Below are positions 46,185-56,802 of a stretch of DNA of 64,000 bases, piece after piece. The position numbers and the translations under genes were made by a program. The notes below the pieces were generated by a model. That model worked only from the letters and a program-made list of their open reading frames with translations, ran no database searches and was not told the DNA's origin. Source of the DNA: Gordius sp. MW1 (taxonomy: Eukaryota > Nematomorpha > Gordioida > Gordea > Gordiidae); the NCBI GenBank assembly GCA_964036665.1, contig OZ038528.1, positions 22,989,245 to 23,053,244 of the forward strand. The letters run 5' to 3'. Each line of letters starts with the position of its first letter. The first letter of the stretch is position 1.

Positions 46185-47190
46185 GTTTTCAGCAGCCTCT
46201 TCCATCTGAGTCGCGTACATGCCATGCCATTTCCATCTGTTTGACGTCCATATCCTTTTCGACCAGTCGTTTCCAGGTGGCACGTGGTCTGCCCCTTCCT
46301 CTTCTTCCAGGCACGTCCATCTCCAGCGTTTCGCCGTGTGACATCGTCCTCGCTCTTCGTAATACATGGCCGTATCACCGAAGTCGATTTTCCCTTAAGA
46401 AGTCCTTCGTAGCTTGTATACCCATCTTTGTCATCAAGGATTCGTTCGTCATGCGATCCAGCTTGGTGTAGCCTAAGCTCCATCGCACCATTCTCATTTC
46501 CGTGACTTGCAAGAGTTTCTCCTCCGCGGTGGTTACACCCCATGTTTCGCTCCCGTAAAGCAAGACCGGTCGCACGATGGTTTTGTACGCCTTGCTTTTC
46601 AACCAAATTGGTATCTTTTTGTCACACATGACACCGGAGATGCTGCGCCACTTGAGCCATGCTTTTTTTATCCGAGAATTTCGGCGGTACATCCTCTCTC
46701 TTGATGTAATAGCGAGCCAAGATATGTGAACTTATCAACCTCCGTGTACATTGGACCGTCATTTTTGTGCATTTGCTGACTGCCGCCCATCGTTTGCATG
46801 TAAACCGTTTTCTTCTCGCTGATTAACCCGAATTCCGAAAAACGTTCTGACCATTTTTTCGCCTGATGAAAAACCCCTTCACTTGTTTCATCGCATAGGA
46901 CAATATCATCGGCGTATAGCATAGTCCAAGGGGCTGGCTTGTGCAAGTCCTTTGTTATTGTATCCATAATTAGATTAAACAAGAATGGGCTTAATGCTGA
47001 CCCTTGATGTAGTCCAATCATTATTCGGAAGGGTTTCGTTTCTCCTACGGTAGTCCTAACAGATGCAACCGCGCCATTATACATTTCCTTGATAAGTCGA
47101 ACATATCCTTCGGGTATATTTCTGGCCCTAAGGGACCACCATATTACTCGGAACCGTATCGTAGGCCTTTTCTAAATCGATGTTTATTAC
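46185..47190 (-). pseudogene. LINE copy 2: RTE-like RT C-terminal half
   Basis: 5'-truncated LINE. From about 47185 on minus it reads motif A (LEKAYDTVPSNMV), GLHQGSALSPFLFNLIMD, PWTMLYADDIVLCDE (motif C), YLGSLL, then the typical post-RT section [32 protein letters not shown] and KLLQVTEMRMVRWSLGYTK, and WHGMYATQMEEAAEN at the gypsy insertion site. Frameshifts near 46690 and 46400 and a stop near 47115 disrupt it. The remaining 3' end is at 33975-34029, beyond the gypsy element. Confidence 0.85.
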
Positions 47191-49239
47191 TTTAAAATTT
47201 ATTTTAAGGTAAGAATATAAATTATAAAATGATTTTATCTTGGAATAGGGCAAATAATTTTAATTAGTCATTGATCTAATATTAAACCCTTTATTTCACC
47301 AGAAGATATAAAATCTATACAGGCGCGTAGCCAGGATTTTCTCAAGGGGGAGGAAAGCTGCCAAAAATTTTTTTGCCCATTTTATTTGTAATTAAAAATA
47401 AAAAGTAGACACAAGGGGCCTGTGTTGTAAATTAAGATTTTGAATTGGCCTGGGCGGGCACCATAACAATGAGATTTTTAATATAGTTTTCTATTTTTTT
47501 GTCACCTTTTTATTTATAAAAATTTAGAATTAAATAAAAAAGTTCAAAAATAAGACAAAATTAATGCCTGAAATTTAAAAAAGTTTTTGGGCTACGCAGT
47601 TTGGAGACCACAAATGAATTGGGCATAAAGGATTGAGGTAGCCTTGGCGGGCAATTTAGTTATCAAGTGATGTGTTCTAGCAGAAAATTTAGACAAAGAA
47701 AGGTATTAATTCTTTATTAAATGAGGTGGTTTTAAGAAAATAAAAAAATGTGGTTATAGCTTTTTTGCCAGTTAATTTAAAAATAAGTATAAATCTTTTA
47801 AGGTATAAGTGTGTCTTTTATCTGGCTAAATATTTTTAACTCATTTAATAGTTTATATCAATTTTTTTAATTTTTGCTAAGGGGAGGGGCCTTGCCTACG
47901 CCACCAATCCACATCATTGTATAAAACTACAGGTGAGACGTTTTCAATATCTTTGTAGAGATTATTAATCAGTGGATTAAAAATGATATATCTATAGGAT
48001 CGGATAGATAACCATAAATAATATTTATTTTGATATTCAATGCTTAATTAGGTTTAGATATGCATATGTTTTGTCTGTATATGCTCAAGTAACAACTTAA
48101 AACATAAACAATAATTTTAACAATTAAGATATATAAGAAATTAATTACTATATTAAACATAATCATTTAGTTAGCCACTTCCAGGGGCGTTCTGGTGTTT
48201 TCACGGGAAATTCTCAATTAAGTTTTTTTTTAGCAATTTTCACGATCATTTCGAAAATTTTACAATGTATTTTGTCAAAAATTAAATGTATATATTATGT
48301 TTCCAGGTTTTTATTAGTGTGTTACTTTTAGGCAACTAAACTATAATATTTTAACCCATTTAATTTAGTTATTAATCCAAAAAATTTCAAATTTTGGCCA
48401 AGGGGAAGGAAAAGTCGCTTTCCGCCCCCTTAACTAAGCGCCTGAATCTATAATGTTTTTACAAATTATACAATGTTAAAAATTGGTGATTTTTATAGCT
48501 CTAATCTTTTTGCCTTTAAACTTATTAATGTCAAATGCTTTTTCTTAATTAGGGCCAGCCTTAAATTATTATAACAAAACGATACTAATTTTATTAACTT
48601 TGATTTTTGGGTAGATTAAAATTGTTGTCTGTCATCCTAAAATTGGCTATAAAAAGTCTCAAATAAAGTGCAGAGATTCAGTATAATTTTACATTTAAAC
48701 TCCCTATAATTTTAAAATTTATGCTTGTTTAAATGCTGGGTCATATTAACTCCTAAAACCTCAACAAAAATTTGAAAAAATAATTCTAAATTATCTTTTA
48801 ACGCGTTTTAGTTATGTCTATTGTAGCCCGATCTCCTCTAACCTGTTAAAAAACTTAAAATTCCAAGAAACATAATTTTCTATTTTAACATGAAATATAT
48901 TATCAGATCAATAGCTGGGTAAAAAAGTAAAATGATAAATATTATCAAATTATCTTAGTTGACAACATAAATGAAATAGCCTTCAAAAATAATAATGAAT
49001 TTTATTTTAAACTAGTGTATTTTATAATAATAAAAATTAAATTTCTCATACTTATTAAATATAAAAATAATATGAAATATACTTAGCTTTACATTTAGAA
49101 TTAGATCCCTAGCGCAAAAGACTTATTTAATATTATATTATTTTATTTTTGCAGACGATTTTTTGGTATGGCAACTAATGCTTTCAAGTATTGTTATATT
49201 ATAAATTTGAAAGATATTTAATTTCAAAATCTATATTAG
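47191..49239. other. Intergenic with degenerate family B-like pieces
   Basis: Traces of family B-type ends occur at about 47330 (GGCGCGTAGCCAGG) and 47880-47905 (GGGGAGGGGCC, GCCTACGCC), but they are too diverged to define an element. The rest is AT-rich. A possible 11-nt micro-exon or acceptor at 49154 precedes the coiled-coil gene; its upstream exons were not found. Confidence 0.4.
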
Positions 49240-49765
49240 TCAAAAAGATTTAAATTTAGACGATTTATTCGCTCAAATTTTAGAAGAAGAAAGGAAAGCT
49301 GAATCAAATAAGACTATTCTGTCTAATCGTAAGTTATCAGCATAAGTTGATATGTTTTTATATCAATACAAATTACAATTGTTAGATATTTTATTAATTT
49401 AATGTCTTATAAAGTGAACCAAAAAATAAAAGAGTTGGAAGGTGTTTTGGAGCAAAAGAATGATGAACATACTAGGATCAAAGCTAATCTAGTTAAAGAA
49501 GTAGCTGATGTTAATTTATACATTTAAAGTTTGTGTTAGGAAGATATTTATCACAACTTAGTCTTTGAAGAAGAACTAATCAATAATAAAACTATTATAT
49601 TAAATAGAAAAGTTAAAGAGATTGAAAATGAAAATATTTCTCTTAGGAAACAAATAGTAAAAATTCAATCAATTTAATTGTTTACATAAATTTTTACATA
49701 TATAGGAAACACTAGATTCAACGTTTCAAAATCTAGCGAATAATATATATGCAATTGGTAAATAA
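49240..49765 (+). CDS. Coiled-coil protein, C-terminal exons
   Basis: Four exons join in phase: 49240-49328, 49415-49509, 49540-49656, 49706-49765 (TAA). Introns are 86, 30 and 49 nt. The product is about 120 aa, almost all charged and helical: DDLFAQILEEERKAESNK, KIKELEGVLEQKNDEHTRI, FEEELINNKTIILNRKVKEI, ENENISLRKQIETLDSTF, with heptad-like spacing of Leu/Ile. The first exon starts in phase (T|CAA), so an upstream exon is required; ACGATTTTTTG at 49155-49165 could supply it but is only 11 nt. No family recognised; a cytoskeletal or ciliary coiled-coil protein would look like this. Consistent phasing across three tiny introns is the main evidence. Confidence 0.6.
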
Positions 49766-50075
49766 AAAATAAATTGCATTTATATTAAAACGGATTATTT
49801 GAAAATATTTTATGATCAGTATCAGTATGACTGCTACTGCTGTATTAATTGCTTTAACCAACCCAAATGTATCAAACCCATATAAAATTTTTAATAAATC
49901 GTCTCCTAAAATCATTTTTAAATCATTATTCGAGAGATCTTAAATAGTTGTAATCTACTTCCAATTCGTTCAAAAATAATCAAATTTTTTGACAGGATAA
50001 CATGTAAATTCATGTATTTATTATCAACCAAACACTATCAAAACATTATTGTCATATTATATGAATTCGCATAAA
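49766..50075. other. Convergent intergenic gap, no feature
   Basis: About 310 bp between the stop codons of two convergent genes (49765 on plus, 50076 on minus). AT-rich, presumably both 3' UTRs. Confidence 0.5.
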
Positions 50076-53000
50076 TTATGGTAAATTCTTATTATTTTGT
50101 GGTTCAAATGGGTCTAAATGAGATTTTGCGGATTTGAGTGAATCAGAGTCTATAGATGAATTTTTTTCTGATCTTTCTAATATGGGATATATTGTAGGCG
50201 CTTTGTTGTCGTTAAAATTTGCATCGTTATCGAAATGTTCAAATGGGTCGGAACTGTTTGGGGGAATTAATGCATTTTTTGAGATATTAGGACTTTCTGA
50301 AATATGGTCTTGTTCCTCGTATATGTGTTTCAATTGATTATACATGGCATTTTCATCATTTTCCTATTCAGTAAAAAGAATGAATTTTATATTTAATAAT
50401 TTTATAAATTTATTTTTCTTTTAAATATTCTTTATCAAAAAAGTATGTGTTGACTAATTATTAATTAATGTTGTTATTTTTTCACGTTTAGGGCTAATGG
50501 TTTATTCGACGTTTATAATTAATGCTTGATGTAAAATTCTATAAGAGGCTTTAAAATTAGAGCTTGGCAGAAAATTCTACCGGAGAAAGTAACGCTTTTT
50601 TAAAGTAAAGATTCCAATTTTTAATGTTAAATAACTAATAATAAATTAAATGGACATTAACTGTCAATGAATTTACTTTATTTTCAAAATTTAAAACACT
50701 ATCACCACTCTTTTGTTGAATTTATGAGAATTTTGGATAAAAATGATGGGGAAGCGCATATCGATATATGAAATTATAACAAAAACTAATCAATAGATCT
50801 ATCCTTCTAAAAAGATAACAATAATCGAAGAAAAGGGACAAACTTGGTGACAAATCTGTTAGAATATGCATAAAAAATGAAAATCAGGATTCAAAGATTG
50901 AATAATACACAAAAGTAGTGTTGTAAAAACGGCTGGGTTTTGTTTGGTAGTCCTTTTGGTTTTAGTCGACTAAATATAAACAGCCCATAGCCTTTTTGGT
51001 CTATTTTTCTTAGTCACACAAACAGACTAAAGGTTTTGGTCTAACCTATGGTCTGTCTATGTTTAGTCGACTAAAACCAAAGGACGACCCAACAAAATCC
51101 AGCCGTTTTTACAGCGCTACACAAAAGAAATTACCTCAACTTCAACGGTGATACCAGATAGGCCACAACAAATGAGTAAAAAACCAACGGCAGACAGGAT
51201 ACAGCATATTATTAGAGAAAAGATGAATCTAATATTAGAGTTGCTACAAGTTCTCCTTATAATAGGTTCGTAATCTAATTCAATATTTCGTCCCGATCTT
51301 TCATCCTGTATGATTTGCTGTAGGTCGTGGTTAATGAAATGTTTGTCTTCGTTCATTTTGTACAAGAAAAAGTCGATGTAGGCTAGCTTGTAATATTACG
51401 ATAAATGAATTTTAAGTTAAATATTGCTAATTTAGAGCATTATATTATTTAAAATGGATCCATTTATAATTTTTGGCCAAATATATTCCTAGGAACAAAA
51501 TCGCTAATTAACTTTCTATTATTGTTCTCATGTTTACTTTTTAAATTTATTTGAAAATTAGTCTAAAAGACGGACGGACAACCCAAAACGAGCCCATAAA
51601 TTGCATATAAATTAATAATAGTTTAGGTTGGGAGGTTAATTATAATTTTTTTTGTAAATTTACTCATTTACGAATAGCAAATTTATAAAATAGCATAAAA
51701 AATTATAGTTGAATTTCATTTGATTAAATCTTATATACCTAAGGTTTGCTAAGGTAGATACAAATTAAAATCAATATCAAGACGGGTGGCCGAAATTCTT
51801 TAGGTTTAAAAGGGAATTAGGTTAGGACCATTTTACTTTAGCGTTTAGAATGTTTTACCAATATTCGCTTAATTACACGATTCAACAAGAAAAATCCGAC
51901 AAACTGTTTGCAGATTTTTGTAGAGTTTTTCGCGGTGAACACAAATATATGTTTTTAGTTTTTCCCCTGCACGTCAAATTTTTGTAATATTTGCTGTCAA
52001 AGTTACCAAAACCAGCGATTTTAGCGTTTTTCAAACGTCAATAACTTGCAAATTTATCGTTACAATTTTAATTTAATAAATCTGATTCGTAAATAAAGAT
52101 TCACCGTAAAAAACTCCACCAAAATCTTTGAACGGTTTGACGGGTGATTTTATAAGTCCATTATTTGTTGACCAATATTATTTTTTAAAGCTAGTTTTGA
52201 CAGGTAACAAATAATTATAAAAGCTTGTTCTTAAGCATAGGAAGGCCGGGATGGGCGGCTGCACCCCTCTAAATCCCTAAATTCTTTAATAACTATGGTT
52301 AAAATTTTTAAAATTTTGCCACTTCCTAAATCATTTTTGCACCCCTCCAATTCCAATCCTGGCTACGCCCATAAACTTGCTTTATAATTGAAGTTTCATT
52401 TATATAACTTAAATTTAAAAATGTAATACCTAATCAAAATAACTTAATGCGTTACTGAAAGAGTCGTTAAAAAAGCCGAAACATTATTTGACATTTCTAC
52501 ACATTCGTGTTGTAAAAAGGGCTGAGTTTTGTTTGGTCAACCTTTATCCTTAGTGTTAGTTGACTAAACATAAACACACCAAAAATTCGACCATGAAGTC
52601 TTTGGTCTATTTATGTGACTAAGAAAAACAGACACCGAAAAACATTTGGTCTGTTTATGGGTACCAAGTCAAACGTTCTCAAGTCAAACGTTATAAAACA
52701 ACTAAAAACAACTAAAAACAACTAAAAATTTCTTTAAAAATTATGATATAAGCTTTTAATTTAGGTAGATCTGAAGGTTTTATACATAATTAGGGTTCTC
52801 TATATAGGGGTAGGGTTAGGGTTAAGGTTAGGGTAAGGTTTTAATTATTTTAGTTATTTTTAGTTGTTTTTATAACGTTTGACCCTGAAAACGTTTGACC
52901 CGGATTCCTGTTTATGTATAGTCGACTAAAACCAAGGGTCGACCAAACAAAACCCAGCCGTTTTTACAACACTACTCTACATAATGATAATGACAAAAAA

Positions 53001-53756
53001 TATTTGAAGTCATAATATACTTTCCAAATGAGAGTTCCCAAACAACTGAATAGTAAAATGAATCCTAAAAAGAATAGCCATTGTCCCCAAGGACTCCATT
53101 CCGAAGATTTCAGCTGTTTCCAATCCCGACTTCTCCTAGCCATTTCTTCAAATGTAAGCCTTCTCACGTATTCAAGCGAATTCCGAACCCATTCTTCACT
53201 ACCTTTACTCTCGGAACTTGTTATAGATCGATTTGAGACTTTACTCATTCTTCTCTGCATTTTAACCTCAGGTGGTTCGGGCATAATATTTATAGCCGCT
53301 TTCGTATAAATAATAAATTAAAAATAAATAAATTAATTAAAAATAAATAAATTAAATGAATAGAACTTTTGTTTAAAACAATTAAATTTTATAAGAGAGA
53401 GCAGTAAAAATGACAATATTTTTAACGGTCCTGGCTGAGTTCGAATGTCAATTGACATCTTCAATAACACTCTAATCAGCGTTATAAAAATTAAACTCAG
53501 GAAATTTAAATGTTATTTAACCTTACTTTAGAAAGGACGGGTAAAGTAAAGTTAATAAAAACTGGGATTTTAAAATAAATATTCTTTGAAAATATACATT
53601 TGCCAAATTAACGTTATATTAGGAATACATAAATATACTTGATTTAATTTGAGGAATGTTAAGAATTGCCCTTAAATCGCCGGCATTTTGATTCAATAAT
53701 AATAACTTTTCAGAAGATAAGGAATCAGAAGACTGATTGTTGCGTTTAGTTGACAT
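50076..53756 (-). CDS. Unrecognised two-TM protein with DPF motifs, 4 exons
   Basis: Exons 53756-53639, 53298-53021, 51386-51135, 50363-50076 join in phase (1, 0, 0) to give 311 aa. Residues 1-112 are polar with Ser-rich (QSSDSLSSEK) and basic segments (KMQRRMSKVSNRSITSS). TM1 is at about 113-131 (WLFFLGFILLFSCLGTLIW) and TM2 at about 186-211 (FIFSLIICCILSAVGFLLIC). The tail after TM2 is acidic and carries two DPF motifs (SSDPFEHF, SHLDPFEP), the AP-2 alpha-appendage ligand motif. Both ends are predicted cytoplasmic. Intron 2 (1.6 kb) holds three MITEs and intron 3 one. I do not recognise the family. The exon 2-exon 3 link is the weakest: exon 3 could instead start a separate protein at its own ATG (51356). 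Confidence 0.6.
50917..51119. mobile_element. MITE family C, copy 1 (near-perfect palindrome, 8-bp TSD)
   Basis: 203 bp. Left TAGTGTTGTAAAAACGGCTG mirrors the right end; the arms extend about 60 bp (including TTTTAGTCGACTAAA on both sides). Flanked by a perfect 8-bp duplication CACAAAAG (50909-50916 and 51120-51127). It sits in intron 3 of the two-TM gene, 15 bases from the donor of exon 3. Confidence 0.9.
51560..51640. repeat. Fragment of the inverted-end repeat family
   Basis: GACGGACGGACAACCCAAAA followed by CGAGCCCATAAATTGCATA matches, in reverse, the left end of the repeats at 5022 and 28203 (CCATAAATTGCATA and CGTCCGTCG-like flank). Located upstream of exon 3 in intron 2 of the two-TM gene. 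Confidence 0.55.
52236..52372. mobile_element. MITE family B, copy 5
   Basis: Right end AATTCCAATCCTGGCTACGC is well kept, left end CATAGGAAGGCCGGG is diverged, and the interior has GGGCGGCTGCACCCCTC. 137 bp, intron 2 of the two-TM gene. No clear target duplication. Confidence 0.7.
52504..52975. mobile_element. MITE family C, copy 2, split by a family D insertion
   Basis: Left arm 52504-52659 (GTGTTGTAAAAAGGGCTGAG...), right arm 52908-52975 (TAGTCGACTAAAACC ... CAGCCGTTTTTACAACACTA). Flanking TCTACACA/TCTACATA (52496-52503, 52976-52983) is an 8-bp duplication with one mismatch. More diverged than copy 1. Confidence 0.8.
52660..52907. mobile_element. MITE family D, copy 2 (9-bp TSD, internal telomere-like motif)
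   Basis: Inserted in family C copy 2 with a perfect 9-bp duplication CTGTTTATG (52651-52659 and 52908-52916). Inverted ends share AAGTCAAACGTT/GGGTCAAACGTT, followed inward by TATAAAACAACTAAAAA and its inverse. Near the middle it contains GGGTTAGGGTTAAGGTTAGG (about 52810-52840), paralleling copy 1 at 21662. Confidence 0.85.
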
Positions 53757-54031
53757 GGTAAGCATTAAATATCTAATCACAGATTTGATATTGAAATTGA
53801 GAACATTATCTCATAACTATAGGAGAGGATGAAAAATATTGGTTAGTATAATATCAATAACTCCTTCTTCCCACGATCGAAATTTTGAAATCAATAAATC
53901 GATTTTATGGGATAAGAAGGGGAGGGCTGATAGACTTTTATGTGTCAAGTTCATTATAATATTGTTTTGGCTATTGATTGACATTTTGCGTGTCTTACAT
54001 CGACCTTTTAAATCAAAGTATCAATTTTAGG
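53757..54031. other. Upstream region of the two-TM gene
   Basis: Short AT-rich stretch 5' of the ATG at 53756. No promoter motif that I can defend. Confidence 0.4.
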
Positions 54032-54195
54032 CATGAGGGTAGCCAAAGGGGGCAGGGAGGGGCGGCTGCCCCCCTCTAAATCCAAAATGTTGTTGAAATT
54101 TATTGAATTATGGCTAAAATTTCAGAAAATGACCATTTAGCCCCTCCCTATATCATTATTGCCCCCCTCTAATCCCAATGCTGGCTACGCCCATG
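54032..54195. mobile_element. MITE family B, copy 6
   Basis: Ends CATGAGGGTAGCC and GGCTACGCCCATG, flanked by ATTTTAGG/ATTTTATG (54024-54031 and 54196-54203), an 8-bp duplication with one mismatch. The interior has GGGGCGGCTGCCCCCC and ATCATTATTGCCCCCC. Confidence 0.85.
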
Positions 54196-54313
54196 ATTTT
54201 ATGGGTCTAGGGTAAGACCAGAGAGTAATAATACAATAGATTAACGAAGAACTAATATCTCCCTTAAAAGTTAACGTAAATTAGACCGCCATTTTGAACG
54301 AGGTTATTTCAAT

Positions 54314-54403
54314 ATGCAACACTTGTGTGGTGAAAAATTGCAAGAGTTAAGGAAGAAAAGAAAGAATAATGAAACAAAGTGGGATAATCTATCCATACGA
54401 TAC
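54314..54403 (+). CDS. Possible first exon of an unidentified gene
   Basis: ATG followed by 30 open codons of charged character (MQHLCGEKLQELRKKRKNN...WDNLSIRY) ending exactly at a strong donor (TAC|GTAAGT at 54404). CCGCCATTTTGAACG lies 25 bp upstream. No matching downstream exon was found before 55740, so this may be a relic or a non-gene. Confidence 0.3.
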
Positions 54404-55740
54404 GTAAGTTTAACATTAAATTATTTGACAAAGCTATTAGCGTTTAGTTTGTTAGAATATGTCTCTAACATGGCCTACACCCTTATTTAATAATTATCAG
54501 CTGTTGGCCAGTGTATTGTATTATTAGTCCAAGGGTAAGACCTTAAACTAGTTAAATAAATGTGTTTAATTTAAAGATTTTGTATTTACAATGTAAAACT
54601 TTTTTTTTCATTAAAAGTTGTTTTTTTTATTGAATTTGATCAGAACTCTTAAAAAATATAAAAAACATAGGTTTTATCATATTAAAGTTATTACTAAAAA
54701 TACATAGATTTTAATTTATGCGGTTTAATCGTAGCAATTAAAATTATAAACTTAAATGGTATTGAATTTTTATGAGAAGTTTGATTGAGAAATGGGAAAT
54801 TAAAAAAAAATTAAAAGCTTGGTTATTATTAAAATTTTTAAATTATTTTAGATTTTTATAGATATAAAAAATTTATAATGGAATAAAATGGCTACTAACA
54901 AGTCTGCAAGACACACGCTCATAGAAAGGAGAGAATGATTTTAGAGAACTGTTGGAATATACTATATTTGATTGTCATAGACGTCCTTATAGCTCCTAAA
55001 GCGTGTTTTTTGTCAAAATAAACAGTGTGATTAATGAATAATTTCTTTTCGATTTGTATTTGTAAACCTCAGAGGGAGAAATATTTGAAAAAGGTTTTGG
55101 GTTAAGGCTGATGCTTATTTTTATTTTGAATACCCAGGATGTTAAATATACAAGCTATCTGTTATTTCGAATCAAACGTTATTAAGTAATATTTACAAGT
55201 TATTTTTTAAACAGCCTATAATTTTAAATTATAAAAAGAGTCTAATCGCATTAAAAATTACAATTTGGTATTATATGTTGCAAAAATGGGCCTAATAAAA
55301 TTTAAATAAAATTGAGGCTGCCTTCTGGAGGTGCTTTATAAAGTATTTAATCGAAAAATGTTTAATGGAATTGGATTACAGCAAGTTGATAATAAATTGT
55401 CGAATAAGCAGTAAAGGGAACAAAAGGACTTTAAGAATTTAGTCTCCGATATATATGGATATATAATATTAGTTGAGAGGAAATATGAGAAGGAAAATAA
55501 AAATTTAATGCGCAATTTAGTTAGGATTGTTTTGTAAAATCTTAAAGATGAGCCATAGATTCTCGCGAAGAATTTTAAAAACAATAGTTGTTTCTCTTAC
55601 CATCTTAAATATTAGCGAAATTTTTTGTTAAATGATTTAAGCGTTTCTATTAAATATGTAATTTACTATAGGGCTAGAAAAATTGAGGATGTATATTCAT
55701 AGAGAATAAGATCAACAGGTTAAATATAGTTGATTATAAT
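54404..55740. other. AT-rich, no feature
   Basis: No exon with coding character identified. ORFs here are AT-rich and lack splice context. Confidence 0.4.
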
Positions 55741-56135
55741 CATAGACTAGATAAACTGCTCATGCCATACGTTGCACATGGTTAATTGTGTGTCAAATTT
55801 TCCTCCATTTTGAGGAGAGCAATTGGTGTATTTTAACCTTCCTCACTAATAAATTAAAACGAACGTAAATAAATTAATATTATACAAAATAGCAATTAAA
55901 ATTGATAGCGCTATATTATTAAACAAACTTTAATCACATTTTTTACATTTATAATATTTATAATGCTGTTTTTGATATCTACCCAATTCAATATTTTTTA
56001 ACCTTTTTAAGATTATTTAATTTGCGAAAATTACGAATTGCTATATGATCACCACTTTACAATGTGCCTCTCAAGATGGCGGCAAAAAAGGGTATACACA
56101 TTTTGTGCGTTGATAAGCAGTCTATCTAGTCTATG
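55741..56135. mobile_element. MITE family A, copy 2 (8-bp TSD)
   Basis: CATAGACTAGATAAACTGCT at the left, AGCAGTCTATCTAGTCTATG at the right, flanked by perfect ATTATAAT (55733-55740 and 56136-56143). 395 bp; contains the family's CAAGATGGCGGC-type block near its right end. Confidence 0.9.
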
Positions 56136-56472
56136 ATTATAATAGAGATTCACACTACCTATATCAGTAAAAACACTCAGCTCCCTGTAAATTTGCTTCA
56201 ATCTGTCTTAATGAGTTAAGGCAAATGGAATTTATAATGTTATTATAAAAGGGACGGCCACAGAAACGTCCGAAAATATGGTTTTGCAAAGCCGTCGCTT
56301 CCTTCTACCCAAATAGTTAATAACGGTTTAATTGGTGGATTTTTTGGTATAAAGTAAAACAGTTTTTGATATCAATTTTTGAATGTTAAATTGTTTGCAA
56401 ATTCTTTTCTTTAAATTAAACCTATTTACAAAATCTTATATTTGCTTCTACTAATATATAAAAGTGTTATCA

Positions 56473-56792
56473 CATGACAGACATTCGTCAACTTACCGAA
56501 AACCATCTTGCGTCTTCGGGGCAAAAAATACATACATACATACATACATCTTGCCGAATAGAATGTCCCAATGTTAAAAAATGTCCCCCAATTAGAAAAT
56601 GTTCCCAACAAAAAGCATATTAATCATTCAATTTTAGATTAAAGTTATAATTTAGGTATTTTTATAATAAAATTGATAATTATTATTTTAAAGGGACTTA
56701 ATTTAGGACCTTCTTTATGATAATGAGAAGATGGTCGTTAATGCCCCAAGGTGAATTCGGCAAGATGGGTTTCGGCGAGTTGAGGGGACACC
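56473..56792. mobile_element. MITE family F, copy 2, abutting the TBL3 start
   Basis: Left CGTCAACTTACCGAAAACC, right TTCGGCGAGTTGAGGGGACA, the same inverted ends as 19657-19809 with a longer centre that includes a (CATA)n tract (about 56528-56548) and ATGTCCCCCAATT. Its right end lies 10 bases before the TBL3 ATG at 56803, so the 5' UTR and core promoter of that gene must lie in or span this element. Confidence 0.7.
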
Positions 56793-56802
56793 ACAAAAAA
56801 GC

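Noticed and set aside
46112-46606. 164-aa minus ORF as an independent gene
   Set aside because: It is the wrong frame of the LINE RT region and crosses into the gypsy LTR.
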